Shown piece by piece: positions 44,447 through 52,675 of a DNA stretch of 62,831 nucleotides. Both the position numbers and the translations under genes were made by a program. The DNA is taken from positions 1 to 62,831 of the forward strand of contig JAFMYY010000028.1 of NCBI GenBank assembly GCA_017948555.1, given 5' to 3'. Under the pieces are notes generated by a model that was given only the letters and a program-made list of their open reading frames with translations, was not told the origin of the DNA and did not search any database. Source of the DNA: Cesiribacteraceae bacterium YIM B00369 (GTDB lineage Bacteria; Bacteroidota; Bacteroidia; Cytophagales; Cyclobacteriaceae). Numbering within the stretch: the first letter of the stretch is position 1; each line of letters opens with the position of its first letter.

Positions 44447-46057
44447 ATGAATAATTTAAAAATCAGCAATATAAAAAACATATACCTGCTGTTGGTTGCG
44501 GGCCTGTGCCTGGTATTTTCCTGCCAGGACCCATATGAAGGAACCACCTTTACTGCCTACGAAGAATTGCCGGCATCGTCTTACTTTAAGTCGCAGCCCG
44601 AACAGTTCTCCTTATGGGTTGAGTTGCTTGAGCATGCCAACCTATATAACACCTTAAACCTGCAGGAAGTCTATACCATTTTTGCACCCACTAATGATGC
44701 AATGGAGGCTTACCTCGCCCAGAATGGTCTTTCTGAAGTTACAGACATTCCGGAGGAAGACGCTGACTACCTGGTTAAATACCACGTTCTTTACGGTACT
44801 ATTTACGACCAGAGCAGGTTTACCAATGGTGTAATTCCTGCACCTACGGTTACCGATGATAAGCTTTCCATAGAATTTAAAGAGGGTGGTTTAAATGCCA
44901 TTTATGTAAACGGTGTTTCACGCATTGTGGAACTGGATATAATGACCACAAATGCTATTATCCATTCCATAAACCAGGTGCTTATACCGGAAAAGGAAAC
45001 CATTCTTGAAAAGCTCCGGAAAACACGGTATAAAATTTTTAATGAGGCCGTGGTGCTTACCGGTTACCAGAAAATTCTTAACACCATAAAACTTGAAGAA
45101 ACTGATAATAACGGGAATCCGGTAATTAAAAAACCACGCCACACTGTTTTTGCTGTTTCTGACAGTGCATTTGTGGTAAACGGTATTTTCGACATTGAAA
45201 CCCTGAAGAGAAAAATTGGTGTTTCTGAAACAGATTACACCTCGCCGGAAAACAAGCTGAACAAATATGTGGCTTACCACATTCTTCCCCAATTAATGTC
45301 TACCGACGAACTTGCCTCTTTTCCTGAGGGGGAAAGCAGCAGAAATATTAATACACTGGCACCTAATGAGCTGATAAACATCAGCAGCGCTTCAGGTGAG
45401 CTTATCCTTAATTATAAGGAAGATGGAAGCGGTATTACCCTGGTTAGGGAAAATATTAACACCAAGAATGGGGTAATCCATGAAACCGGCCACTGGATGC
45501 CGGTTGAAACACCACCTATAGTAACCGTTCTGTGGGATTTGGCAGATTATCCTGAACTTGCTGCGGTAGTAAACAGCTTCCAGAGCGCAGATCTTACCAC
45601 CGCCTACAATAAAACGCTTGCACCCGGCGAAATCCCGGTATATACCTGGAAATCAGTACCTGAAACTAAATCAAGTGTGGTTACCTACCGGAATAACCGC
45701 AGCAACGACGGGGTATACTACCATGCACATAACTACGACCATATCCGCCTGGAGCCAGGGCCTTCGGGCTGGGTGGAAATGGAAAGTCCGGTTCTTATTG
45801 CCGGTACTTATAAAATTACGCTCCAGTACATCAGCGGTCGCTACACCACTAACACCGGATCTATGCAAATGTCGCTCGATGGTCAGGCACTGGGCGGGCA
45901 GGTGGTGATATCTAACCCCACCGAAGATGAGATCAGACAGACAGTACTGTCTGACTCATATGAATTTACCGAAACGGATAGCCATACCCTGCGCATTGTA
46001 GGCATTGACGGCAAGTTACTTACCCTGGATTATATCCTTTTTGAACCTGTTAATTAA
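44447..46057 (+). CDS. FAS1-domain lipoprotein (second)
   Basis: 536 residues with a lipobox at VFSC followed by QDPYEG. Two fasciclin-type segments are visible: one around YTIFAPTNDAMEAYLAQ and ending IIHSINQVLIP, and one around HTVFAVSDSAF and ending NGVIHETGHWMPV. The last 150 residues form a different beta-sandwich (YDHIRLEPGPSGWVEMESP, GTYKITLQYISGR) that looks like a carbohydrate-binding module. It lies in the same operon between susD and the third FAS1 gene. Role unknown; surface glycan binding is likely. Confidence 0.78.
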   Translation: MNNLKISNIKNIYLLLVAGLCLVFSCQDPYEGTTFTAYEELPASSYFKSQPEQFSLWVELLEHANLYNTLNLQEVYTIFAPTNDAMEAYLAQNGLSEVTDIPEEDADYLVKYHVLYGTIYDQSRFTNGVIPAPTVTDDKLSIEFKEGGLNAIYVNGVSRIVELDIMTTNAIIHSINQVLIPEKETILEKLRKTRYKIFNEAVVLTGYQKILNTIKLEETDNNGNPVIKKPRHTVFAVSDSAFVVNGIFDIETLKRKIGVSETDYTSPENKLNKYVAYHILPQLMSTDELASFPEGESSRNINTLAPNELINISSASGELILNYKEDGSGITLVRENINTKNGVIHETGHWMPVETPPIVTVLWDLADYPELAAVVNSFQSADLTTAYNKTLAPGEIPVYTWKSVPETKSSVVTYRNNRSNDGVYYHAHNYDHIRLEPGPSGWVEMESPVLIAGTYKITLQYISGRYTTNTGSMQMSLDGQALGGQVVISNPTEDEIRQTVLSDSYEFTETDSHTLRIVGIDGKLLTLDYILFEPVN

Positions 46058-46067
46058 ATCTATAAAA

Positions 46068-47660
46068 ATGATGAAAAAGCTAACTTACATATTAACAGGA
46101 TTTATCATTTTTATGGTATCCTGTACCGATAACTGGGAAGAACACTATGGTCTGGAGTCAGCAGAGGATGCCTCTTCAGTTGTTTCGCCCCTGAACCTGC
46201 TCGAATACCTGAAAACACAGCCACAATATTCGGGCTTTGTGGAGGCACTCGAAAAAACCAATGTAGCAGAGCAGTTAACCCGTGACCAGTTTCTTACTGT
46301 ATGGGCAGTGAATAACCAGGCCATGGAAGAACTTAGTGCTATAGGTTTACCTGATACTACTATTGTAAAGTATCATGTAAACAACCTGAGTTTCTCTGTT
46401 AACAAGCTTAAGCCCGGGCAGCGCCTGAGATCCCTTAGCGGCAAATACATACCTGTACAGCAAGGCGGAGGCAGTGGCCTGAGAGTTGGCAGCAGAAATA
46501 TTATAATTGGTAACCAGTTTACCAGGAACGGGGTGGTACATGAAATAAACCGCCTGATGGTACCTGACAAGAGTATTGCGGAATACCTGAATACTCTGGA
46601 TGATGAATACTCTATTATCCGGGATTCCATATTTGCACTTAACGATACCCTCTTCGATCCTGTAAACAGCATTCCTAAAGGAGTGGATTTAACCGGGAAT
46701 ACTATTTACGATTCCGTATTTATAATTAATAACCCGCTTTTTGAAAATGCTGATATCGCTTCGGAATTTTCCCAGGTAACCCTTTTCCTGCCAGGCAATG
46801 CAGTGATTGAAGGCGCTTACAGGAACCTGAAATCGCAGTATGATCAGTTCGGCAAAGCTATGACCTATGCCGATACCATGATTGCTTTTAACTGGATAAG
46901 AGAAGCAATTCTTTTTAACAGGGTAATTGAGAACTACGGAAGTGAGCTGGACCTGGAATCGGTAATGGGAAGGGTATGGAGAACTTCTGTACAAAAGGTA
47001 AATACACAGCCCCGGACCATGAGCAACGGCCTCATTTATGAAGTTACTAAGCTGAAAATACCGAACAACGTGCATATAAGCAAAATAAAGTCGCTGTTCC
47101 AGTACTACAGCTTTGTGCCTGAAAATTTAAAGCCCCAGCTGTTTACATTTAAAGATACAACAGATATACAGGTAAAAACCACTGACACCTATACATTTCC
47201 TACCCTCAACATTTCAGGTAATTATACCATTTTGCAGCTGAGGGGCAACCTGGAGAATGATAAGCCTTTATCTGTTGATTTTACACCGGTTAAACTGGAG
47301 AGGCTGCCAAACGGCACAACTACAGCCACGCCAATATTGGTTCCACCGGGAGAGTACAATTTATATATGGGAGTTCAGTCTAAAAACCACCCTTATATAA
47401 ATGTGTATGTGAACGATGAGCTTGTGGCCGCTGAATTAAATGTGGATCCATCCTCCCCCTGGAATTACGACAGGGTAAACCAGACTGTTCCGGGTACTAA
47501 ATACGATGGAATTGGCGGACTGGTGGGAATCATTAACATCCCCGGCGACGAAATGACCACCTTCAGGATAAAGGTTGAATTTGCACGCCTGGGTAAAGGA
47601 AGTGCCGAGGAGCTGAAGTTATATCACTGGGCTCTTTTACCAACAGAAAATAATTATTGA
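46068..47660 (+). CDS. FAS1-domain lipoprotein (third)
   Basis: 530 residues from the ATG at 46068, ten bases after the previous stop; the frame is open further upstream but that would overlap the neighbour. The lipobox is at FMVSC followed by TDNWEEHY. FAS1-like segments contain FLTVWAVNNQAME and VTLFLPGNAV. The C-terminal 170 residues are beta-rich (VPPGEYNLYMGVQSKNHPY) and could bind a ligand. It resembles the preceding FAS1 protein in layout and may be an ancient duplicate. A strong hairpin follows the stop. Confidence 0.75.
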   Translation: MMKKLTYILTGFIIFMVSCTDNWEEHYGLESAEDASSVVSPLNLLEYLKTQPQYSGFVEALEKTNVAEQLTRDQFLTVWAVNNQAMEELSAIGLPDTTIVKYHVNNLSFSVNKLKPGQRLRSLSGKYIPVQQGGGSGLRVGSRNIIIGNQFTRNGVVHEINRLMVPDKSIAEYLNTLDDEYSIIRDSIFALNDTLFDPVNSIPKGVDLTGNTIYDSVFIINNPLFENADIASEFSQVTLFLPGNAVIEGAYRNLKSQYDQFGKAMTYADTMIAFNWIREAILFNRVIENYGSELDLESVMGRVWRTSVQKVNTQPRTMSNGLIYEVTKLKIPNNVHISKIKSLFQYYSFVPENLKPQLFTFKDTTDIQVKTTDTYTFPTLNISGNYTILQLRGNLENDKPLSVDFTPVKLERLPNGTTTATPILVPPGEYNLYMGVQSKNHPYINVYVNDELVAAELNVDPSSPWNYDRVNQTVPGTKYDGIGGLVGIINIPGDEMTTFRIKVEFARLGKGSAEELKLYHWALLPTENNY

Positions 47661-47672
47661 TAATCAGAGATC

Positions 47673-47737
47673 CCTGATACCTCCTGCCCTGCCCGGCAGC
47701 CATTCAATTACTGTACGGCAGAGCAGGAGGCATCAGG
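47673..47737 (+). promoter_or_regulatory. Intercistronic hairpin before the second susC
   Basis: A long arm (CCTGATACCTCCTGCCCTGC) pairs with its near-complement ending CATCAGG. The stem is about 20 base pairs with few mismatches, and no T tract follows. It may protect upstream mRNA or tune expression of the two halves of the PUL. Confidence 0.6.
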
Positions 47738-47758
47738 CTTCAATTAAATAAACACCAG

Positions 47759-50700
47759 ATGATGAGAAAATATACAGGACTTATAATTTTTCTGTTGTCG
47801 CTGACTGTACAATTCGGCGCCATTGCGCAACAGACCGAAACCGTATCAGGAAGGGTAACGAGCCCCTACCGGAATGAACCGGTTGAAGGTGCCATTATTT
47901 CTGTACGGGGCCAGGAGGCCACTGCAGAAACGGATAGTTCAGGATACTTTACTATCAACGTAACCTCTCTTAACAACGAATTAAGCGTTTGGGCCCCGGG
48001 GTACTACAACATTATTCAGCCAATTTTAGGAAGAAGAGAAGTACCGGTGGTTTTAGTCGCAGAAGGGAAATATAATTATAACCCAATGCAGGATAATTTA
48101 ACCCTCAGCGCTTCCAATTCGCAAACCCTTCAGGAGCAGAACTTTAAAACAGGAGCATTATATGTGGAAGATGTCCTCAGGAATGCCTTCCCCGGCCTGA
48201 ATGTAATTAACAAGAGCGGCATGCCGGGTGAAGGTGCCTATATCAACTTTCGTGGTATCCGCACCCTGACAGCCGACAACACACCACTTATTGTGGTAAA
48301 CGGAGTGCCTTATTTGCCGGACATGAATAACTCTGCCATTGTAGGTGGCTTTTCCAGGAGCCCTTACAATACTATAAATGTGAATGATGTGGAAAGCATC
48401 ACCCTTTTAAAAGGTGCTCAGGCCTCAAGGTGGGGTTCCATGGGATCAAACGGAGTGCTGCTGATTGAAACATCCATGACTACCGAATTTGAAACTGTTT
48501 TAGAGTTCTCCGGCCAATACGGAGTTTCTCAGAACAAAGCCCGATTACCTGTAATGAATGTTGAAGATTTTAAAAGCTATATAGGTGATGTCGGCCTTAC
48601 CCAGTTTGAAGATATGGGAGTTATGCTGGAAACTTTTCCATTTCTGAAGGATGATCCTGAATACTATTACAACTTCCTGTATAATAACAACACCGACTGG
48701 CAATCGCTTATTTATCGCCCCGGCATTATCGCCGATAATAACCTCCGGATAAAAGGAGGAGACAATATTGCCAAATATGACCTTGCAGTAGGTGTATTAA
48801 GCGATGAGGGTACCCTTCAGAACACGAACCTTACCCGATATAATACCCGGCTGAATGCCAGTATAACCCTTAGCCAGAAGTTTGAACTCTTTACATCAGT
48901 AGGCTTTTCTTATGTAAACAGCAACCAGCATGAGCAGGGGATGATTGCTGAATCGAACCCGATTTTAGCCAGCCTGTATAAATCACCCATACTGAACCCT
49001 TACAGCAAGGACGAGTACAATAACCAGCTCCCGACTTACGACAGGGTTCGCCAGTTTGGAGTAAGTAACCCGCTTGCCGTTGCCAATACCGTTCAGATGG
49101 AAACAGATTATTATGACCTGTTTTTAAATACCGGCCTTAATTACCAGTGGACACAAAATTTAAAGCTGACAGGAAACTTTGGCCTCTTCTCAAATTATAC
49201 CCGCCAGACAGGTTTTATCCCCGGAAAGTCGGAGAACTCTTCCATTTTGGCTTTAAACCAGGGGGTGGCACAAAACACCGCCCGCTCCGGTATAGGCCAG
49301 TCTGTTAATACTTATTACAATTTAAAAGCACAGTACAACAAGGATTTTGGAAATAACCAGCTGAATGCCGGCCTTGGCTATCATGGCCTGCTTACCAGGC
49401 AGGAGTTTGATGCAGGCAACGGCCGCAACACCAGTTCCGATTTCTACACTACCCTTTCGCACGTATCTAACGATGGCAGAAACTTTTGGGGGTACATAAA
49501 TATGTGGAACTGGATGAGCGGGTATGGATATGCCGATTATACCTTTAATAAGCTGTTAACCGCTTCACTGAATGTATCTGTCGATGGATCCTCCTCAACA
49601 GGCACAGCGGCCCCCCGGGCAGGAATATTCCCCGGAGGCAGCCTTACCTGGATGGTGAAAAATACGGGCTGGCTAAAAAATGTAAATGCAATTAACAAGT
49701 TTAACCTTCGCGCAGGCTATGCGGTAACCGGCAACAGCCGCTTTTCCTCTAACCTTAGCAAGCAGTATTACACCAGCCAGATTTACCGCGAACTATCCGG
49801 CATTGTACGCGGGAATATTGCCAACCCGGATCTGAAATGGGAAACAAGCAATACCATGGACGCAGGCGTGGAGCTGTCTCTGTTCAATTACAGGCTAATG
49901 CTCTCTGCCGATGTTTACAACACCCTTACAACAGATGTAATAATGCCCCGGGAGATTTCACCTGTTTTCGGCATCGATCATATGTATGTGAACTCAGGCG
50001 AAATTTCCAACAAAGGAGTGGAATTAGGCCTTCAGCTTGGGCTTATCGACACCAGGAATTTTGGTTTTACAGTGGGCGGAACGCTTAATAAATACAAAAG
50101 CAGGATAGAGAGCCTTGGTGGCCCGCAGGAAAGAATTATTGAGCTGGGCGACGGAACCACTATTATAACCAGAGAAGGGGAAGTTCCTTACAGCTTTTAT
50201 GGCTTTGCTACAGAGGGTGTTTTTGCCTCACAGGCAGAAGCTGATGCAGCCGGGCTGACAGATTATAAAGGCGACCGCTTTAATGCCGGCGACATACAAT
50301 TCAGGGATGTAAATCATGATGGAGTGATTGACGATAAGGACAGGGTAATACTGGGAAATGCCCTGCCGGATATGTTTGGAGGCCTTTTCGGTAATATCCG
50401 CTACAGAAGCCTTTCCCTGTCGGCACACTTTAACGGAAGTTATGGAAACCAGTCTTATAACGCAGTACGAAGAAGTCTGGAGTCCCTGAGCAATTTTCAT
50501 AATCAGTCCGCAGCAGTTACACGCCGCTGGCAAACAAACGGCCAGGAAACTGATATTCCTAAAGCTGCCTACGGGGACCCTATGCAAAACAGCCGCTTTT
50601 CCGACAGGTGGATCGAAGATGCATCTTTTCTCAGGTTAACCAATCTTACCCTGACCTACCAGATAAAATCCCCGGTATTCAATGCTATTAAGGGGGGGAA

Positions 50701-50857
50701 TATTTACCTGACAGGAGAAAACCTTCTGACTTTTACTGACTACCTGGGCCTGGACCCTGTGCATTCCTACTCTAATGAGCCTATGATGCAAGGTTTTGAT
50801 TACGGAAAAACAGCTCTTCCGCGTACTGTGAAGCTTGGTTTTAACTTACAATTTTAA
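47759..50857 (+). CDS. SusC/RagA-type TonB-dependent outer membrane transporter (second pair)
   Basis: 1032 residues with a signal peptide ending near AIAQQ, a carboxypeptidase-regulatory-like domain (VSGRVTSPYRNEPVEGAII), the plug (GEGAYINFRGIRTLTADNTP) and a beta-barrel ending KLGFNLQF. It is quite different from the first SusC in the same operon, so the two systems probably take up different oligomers of one polymer. The susD partner starts eleven bases after its stop. Confidence 0.95.
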   Translation: MMRKYTGLIIFLLSLTVQFGAIAQQTETVSGRVTSPYRNEPVEGAIISVRGQEATAETDSSGYFTINVTSLNNELSVWAPGYYNIIQPILGRREVPVVLVAEGKYNYNPMQDNLTLSASNSQTLQEQNFKTGALYVEDVLRNAFPGLNVINKSGMPGEGAYINFRGIRTLTADNTPLIVVNGVPYLPDMNNSAIVGGFSRSPYNTINVNDVESITLLKGAQASRWGSMGSNGVLLIETSMTTEFETVLEFSGQYGVSQNKARLPVMNVEDFKSYIGDVGLTQFEDMGVMLETFPFLKDDPEYYYNFLYNNNTDWQSLIYRPGIIADNNLRIKGGDNIAKYDLAVGVLSDEGTLQNTNLTRYNTRLNASITLSQKFELFTSVGFSYVNSNQHEQGMIAESNPILASLYKSPILNPYSKDEYNNQLPTYDRVRQFGVSNPLAVANTVQMETDYYDLFLNTGLNYQWTQNLKLTGNFGLFSNYTRQTGFIPGKSENSSILALNQGVAQNTARSGIGQSVNTYYNLKAQYNKDFGNNQLNAGLGYHGLLTRQEFDAGNGRNTSSDFYTTLSHVSNDGRNFWGYINMWNWMSGYGYADYTFNKLLTASLNVSVDGSSSTGTAAPRAGIFPGGSLTWMVKNTGWLKNVNAINKFNLRAGYAVTGNSRFSSNLSKQYYTSQIYRELSGIVRGNIANPDLKWETSNTMDAGVELSLFNYRLMLSADVYNTLTTDVIMPREISPVFGIDHMYVNSGEISNKGVELGLQLGLIDTRNFGFTVGGTLNKYKSRIESLGGPQERIIELGDGTTIITREGEVPYSFYGFATEGVFASQAEADAAGLTDYKGDRFNAGDIQFRDVNHDGVIDDKDRVILGNALPDMFGGLFGNIRYRSLSLSAHFNGSYGNQSYNAVRRSLESLSNFHNQSAAVTRRWQTNGQETDIPKAAYGDPMQNSRFSDRWIEDASFLRLTNLTLTYQIKSPVFNAIKGGNIYLTGENLLTFTDYLGLDPVHSYSNEPMMQGFDYGKTALPRTVKLGFNLQF

Positions 50858-50868
50858 TGGAAGCGATT

Positions 50869-52584
50869 ATGAAGAAGAAATATTTATATACTGCATTATT
50901 AGCTGGCTGCCTGTTTTCTTTTACAGCCTGTGATGATTATTTCAACCCGGATGCTGACAATGTGCTGGTAGACGAAGATTACATCGGAAACGTAAATGAA
51001 TTGTACTCCGGTTACATTGGCATTGCTGCAAAAGTACAATCAGTAGCCGACCATGCCATAATCCTGTCCGAGCTGCGCAGCGACCTGCTGGAACCTACCG
51101 CCAATGCTCCGCAGGAGCTATGGGATATTTATAACTATAAGGAAACTGCCAGCAATTCATTTGCAACCCCCCGTGGCTATTACGATGTTATTGTTAATGC
51201 AAATAATTACATTCAGAAAGCAATAGAGTATAAAAGGAAAAACCAGGGGGCTGTGGACGATGCTATCTTTGAGCCCCTGGTGAGTGGTGCTATCCGGTAT
51301 AAGGTATGGGCATATCTTATGCTGGGAAAACTGTACGGCGAAGCTGTTTATATGGATGAGGCACTGACTGAACATCAGGATATTTCCCAATTTCCCACAC
51401 TGCCGCTGGACCAGTTAATTACACGATTACTGGACCTGATGGAACAGGGAGTGGATGGCTTTCAAATGGATGAAGAAGGGAATATGAAAAAAATAAACGG
51501 GAAACAGGTCCTTGTGTGGTCTGAAATCCTGTTCCAGGGAAGTGGCCAGGGCGACCTGACCTGGAACATGATTAATCCATCACCGGAGCCACTGCGCATG
51601 GAACTGAACCTGTGGGCAGGTAAGTACCAGGAAGTGATAAATATTGGTATCCCATATATATATGATGGCGGCACTAAACGGTTTAAATTAAGCAATGAGG
51701 ATTATAATGGTGAGTGGAAACAGTTCTTCTATTCGGCACCCGTAACAAAAACCAGGGAGCTCATAAATGTAGTTCCATTCGATTATGAGCGTAACCAGAT
51801 GAACAGGCTGGTTTCATACTTTTCCAATACTTACCCGGCCGACTATTATTTGAAACCCACTGAGGTGGCCATGGACAGATTTCTGAACCAGACCCGCAAG
51901 GATGGAATTACAAAAAGCGACTTTTACAGAGGATTCCATGATGGGGGCGCAACCTTTCGCCGCCAGAACGGCGAATGGGTGTTTTATAAATTTAACAGGG
52001 GGCTGGAAAACCCCTCAATGACCCAGCCTGAGGTTTATAAAAACAATGTGCATATTACGCTTTACAGGGCAGCTGACCTTCATTTATTTATGGCGGAAGC
52101 GCTTAATAACATGGGAAAATTCCCGGAAGCAGAAGCACTCCTGAACGATGGAATTGAAGCCTACCTGTCGAAATATTCAGGAAACCTCAGGCCTCCATTT
52201 GATAATGAGCTATATAATTCAGCCCTTGGCACCAACTGGGGCGTAAGGGGCAGAATTGACCTGGCCCCTGTTTATCCTGAAGGAATAACAAAAGAGTTCC
52301 TTGCTTCAGGAGAAGCCACAGAAGAGGATTCCCTTGCCTATATGAAGGCGCTGGATGAGCTTTTAGTAGAGGAAACTGCTCTTGAAAGTGCCGGCGAAGC
52401 CCGCTCCTATTTTGCCATGATCAGGGTAGCTAAAAGGTGGAACGACCCCTCAATTCTCGCCGGAAGAGTTAGTGCAAAATACGATGCCGGCAAACAGCAG
52501 GAAGTATATAGCCGCCTGATGGACCCGAACAACTGGTTTGTAAATTACGACCTGAGTGATTTTGTACCGGAAACTGAAGAGTAA
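50869..52584 (+). CDS. SusD/RagB-type surface glycan-binding lipoprotein (second pair)
   Basis: 571 residues from the ATG at 50869 (MKKKYLYTALLAG); an ATG four codons earlier overlaps the susC stop and is less likely. The lipobox is at FTAC followed by DDYFNPDADN. SusD helical segments (YKVWAYLMLGKLYGEAVYM, LHLFMAEALNNMGKFPEAE) and the late AGEARSYFAMIRVAKRWND fit the family. It is larger than the first SusD. Confidence 0.92.
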   Translation: MKKKYLYTALLAGCLFSFTACDDYFNPDADNVLVDEDYIGNVNELYSGYIGIAAKVQSVADHAIILSELRSDLLEPTANAPQELWDIYNYKETASNSFATPRGYYDVIVNANNYIQKAIEYKRKNQGAVDDAIFEPLVSGAIRYKVWAYLMLGKLYGEAVYMDEALTEHQDISQFPTLPLDQLITRLLDLMEQGVDGFQMDEEGNMKKINGKQVLVWSEILFQGSGQGDLTWNMINPSPEPLRMELNLWAGKYQEVINIGIPYIYDGGTKRFKLSNEDYNGEWKQFFYSAPVTKTRELINVVPFDYERNQMNRLVSYFSNTYPADYYLKPTEVAMDRFLNQTRKDGITKSDFYRGFHDGGATFRRQNGEWVFYKFNRGLENPSMTQPEVYKNNVHITLYRAADLHLFMAEALNNMGKFPEAEALLNDGIEAYLSKYSGNLRPPFDNELYNSALGTNWGVRGRIDLAPVYPEGITKEFLASGEATEEDSLAYMKALDELLVEETALESAGEARSYFAMIRVAKRWNDPSILAGRVSAKYDAGKQQEVYSRLMDPNNWFVNYDLSDFVPETEE

Positions 52585-52593
52585 AAGGCAATC

Positions 52594-52635
52594 GGGCTCC
52601 CGGAGTGCCGGAAATCCAAAAGGTCCGGGAAGCCC
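52594..52635 (+). promoter_or_regulatory. Intercistronic hairpin before GH31
   Basis: GGGCTCCCGGA pairs with TCCGGGAAGCCC, with one bulge and no T tract after it. It lies in the 91-base gap between the second susD and the GH31 gene. Confidence 0.5.
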
Positions 52636-52675
52636 GCCTGTCCATTAAAGATTTCAAATATAAACAGATAAAAAA

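Noticed and set aside
46005-46067. Upstream start for the third FAS1 gene
   Set aside because: It would overlap the second FAS1 gene by more than 50 bases and bury the lipoprotein signal behind an extra hydrophobic segment.
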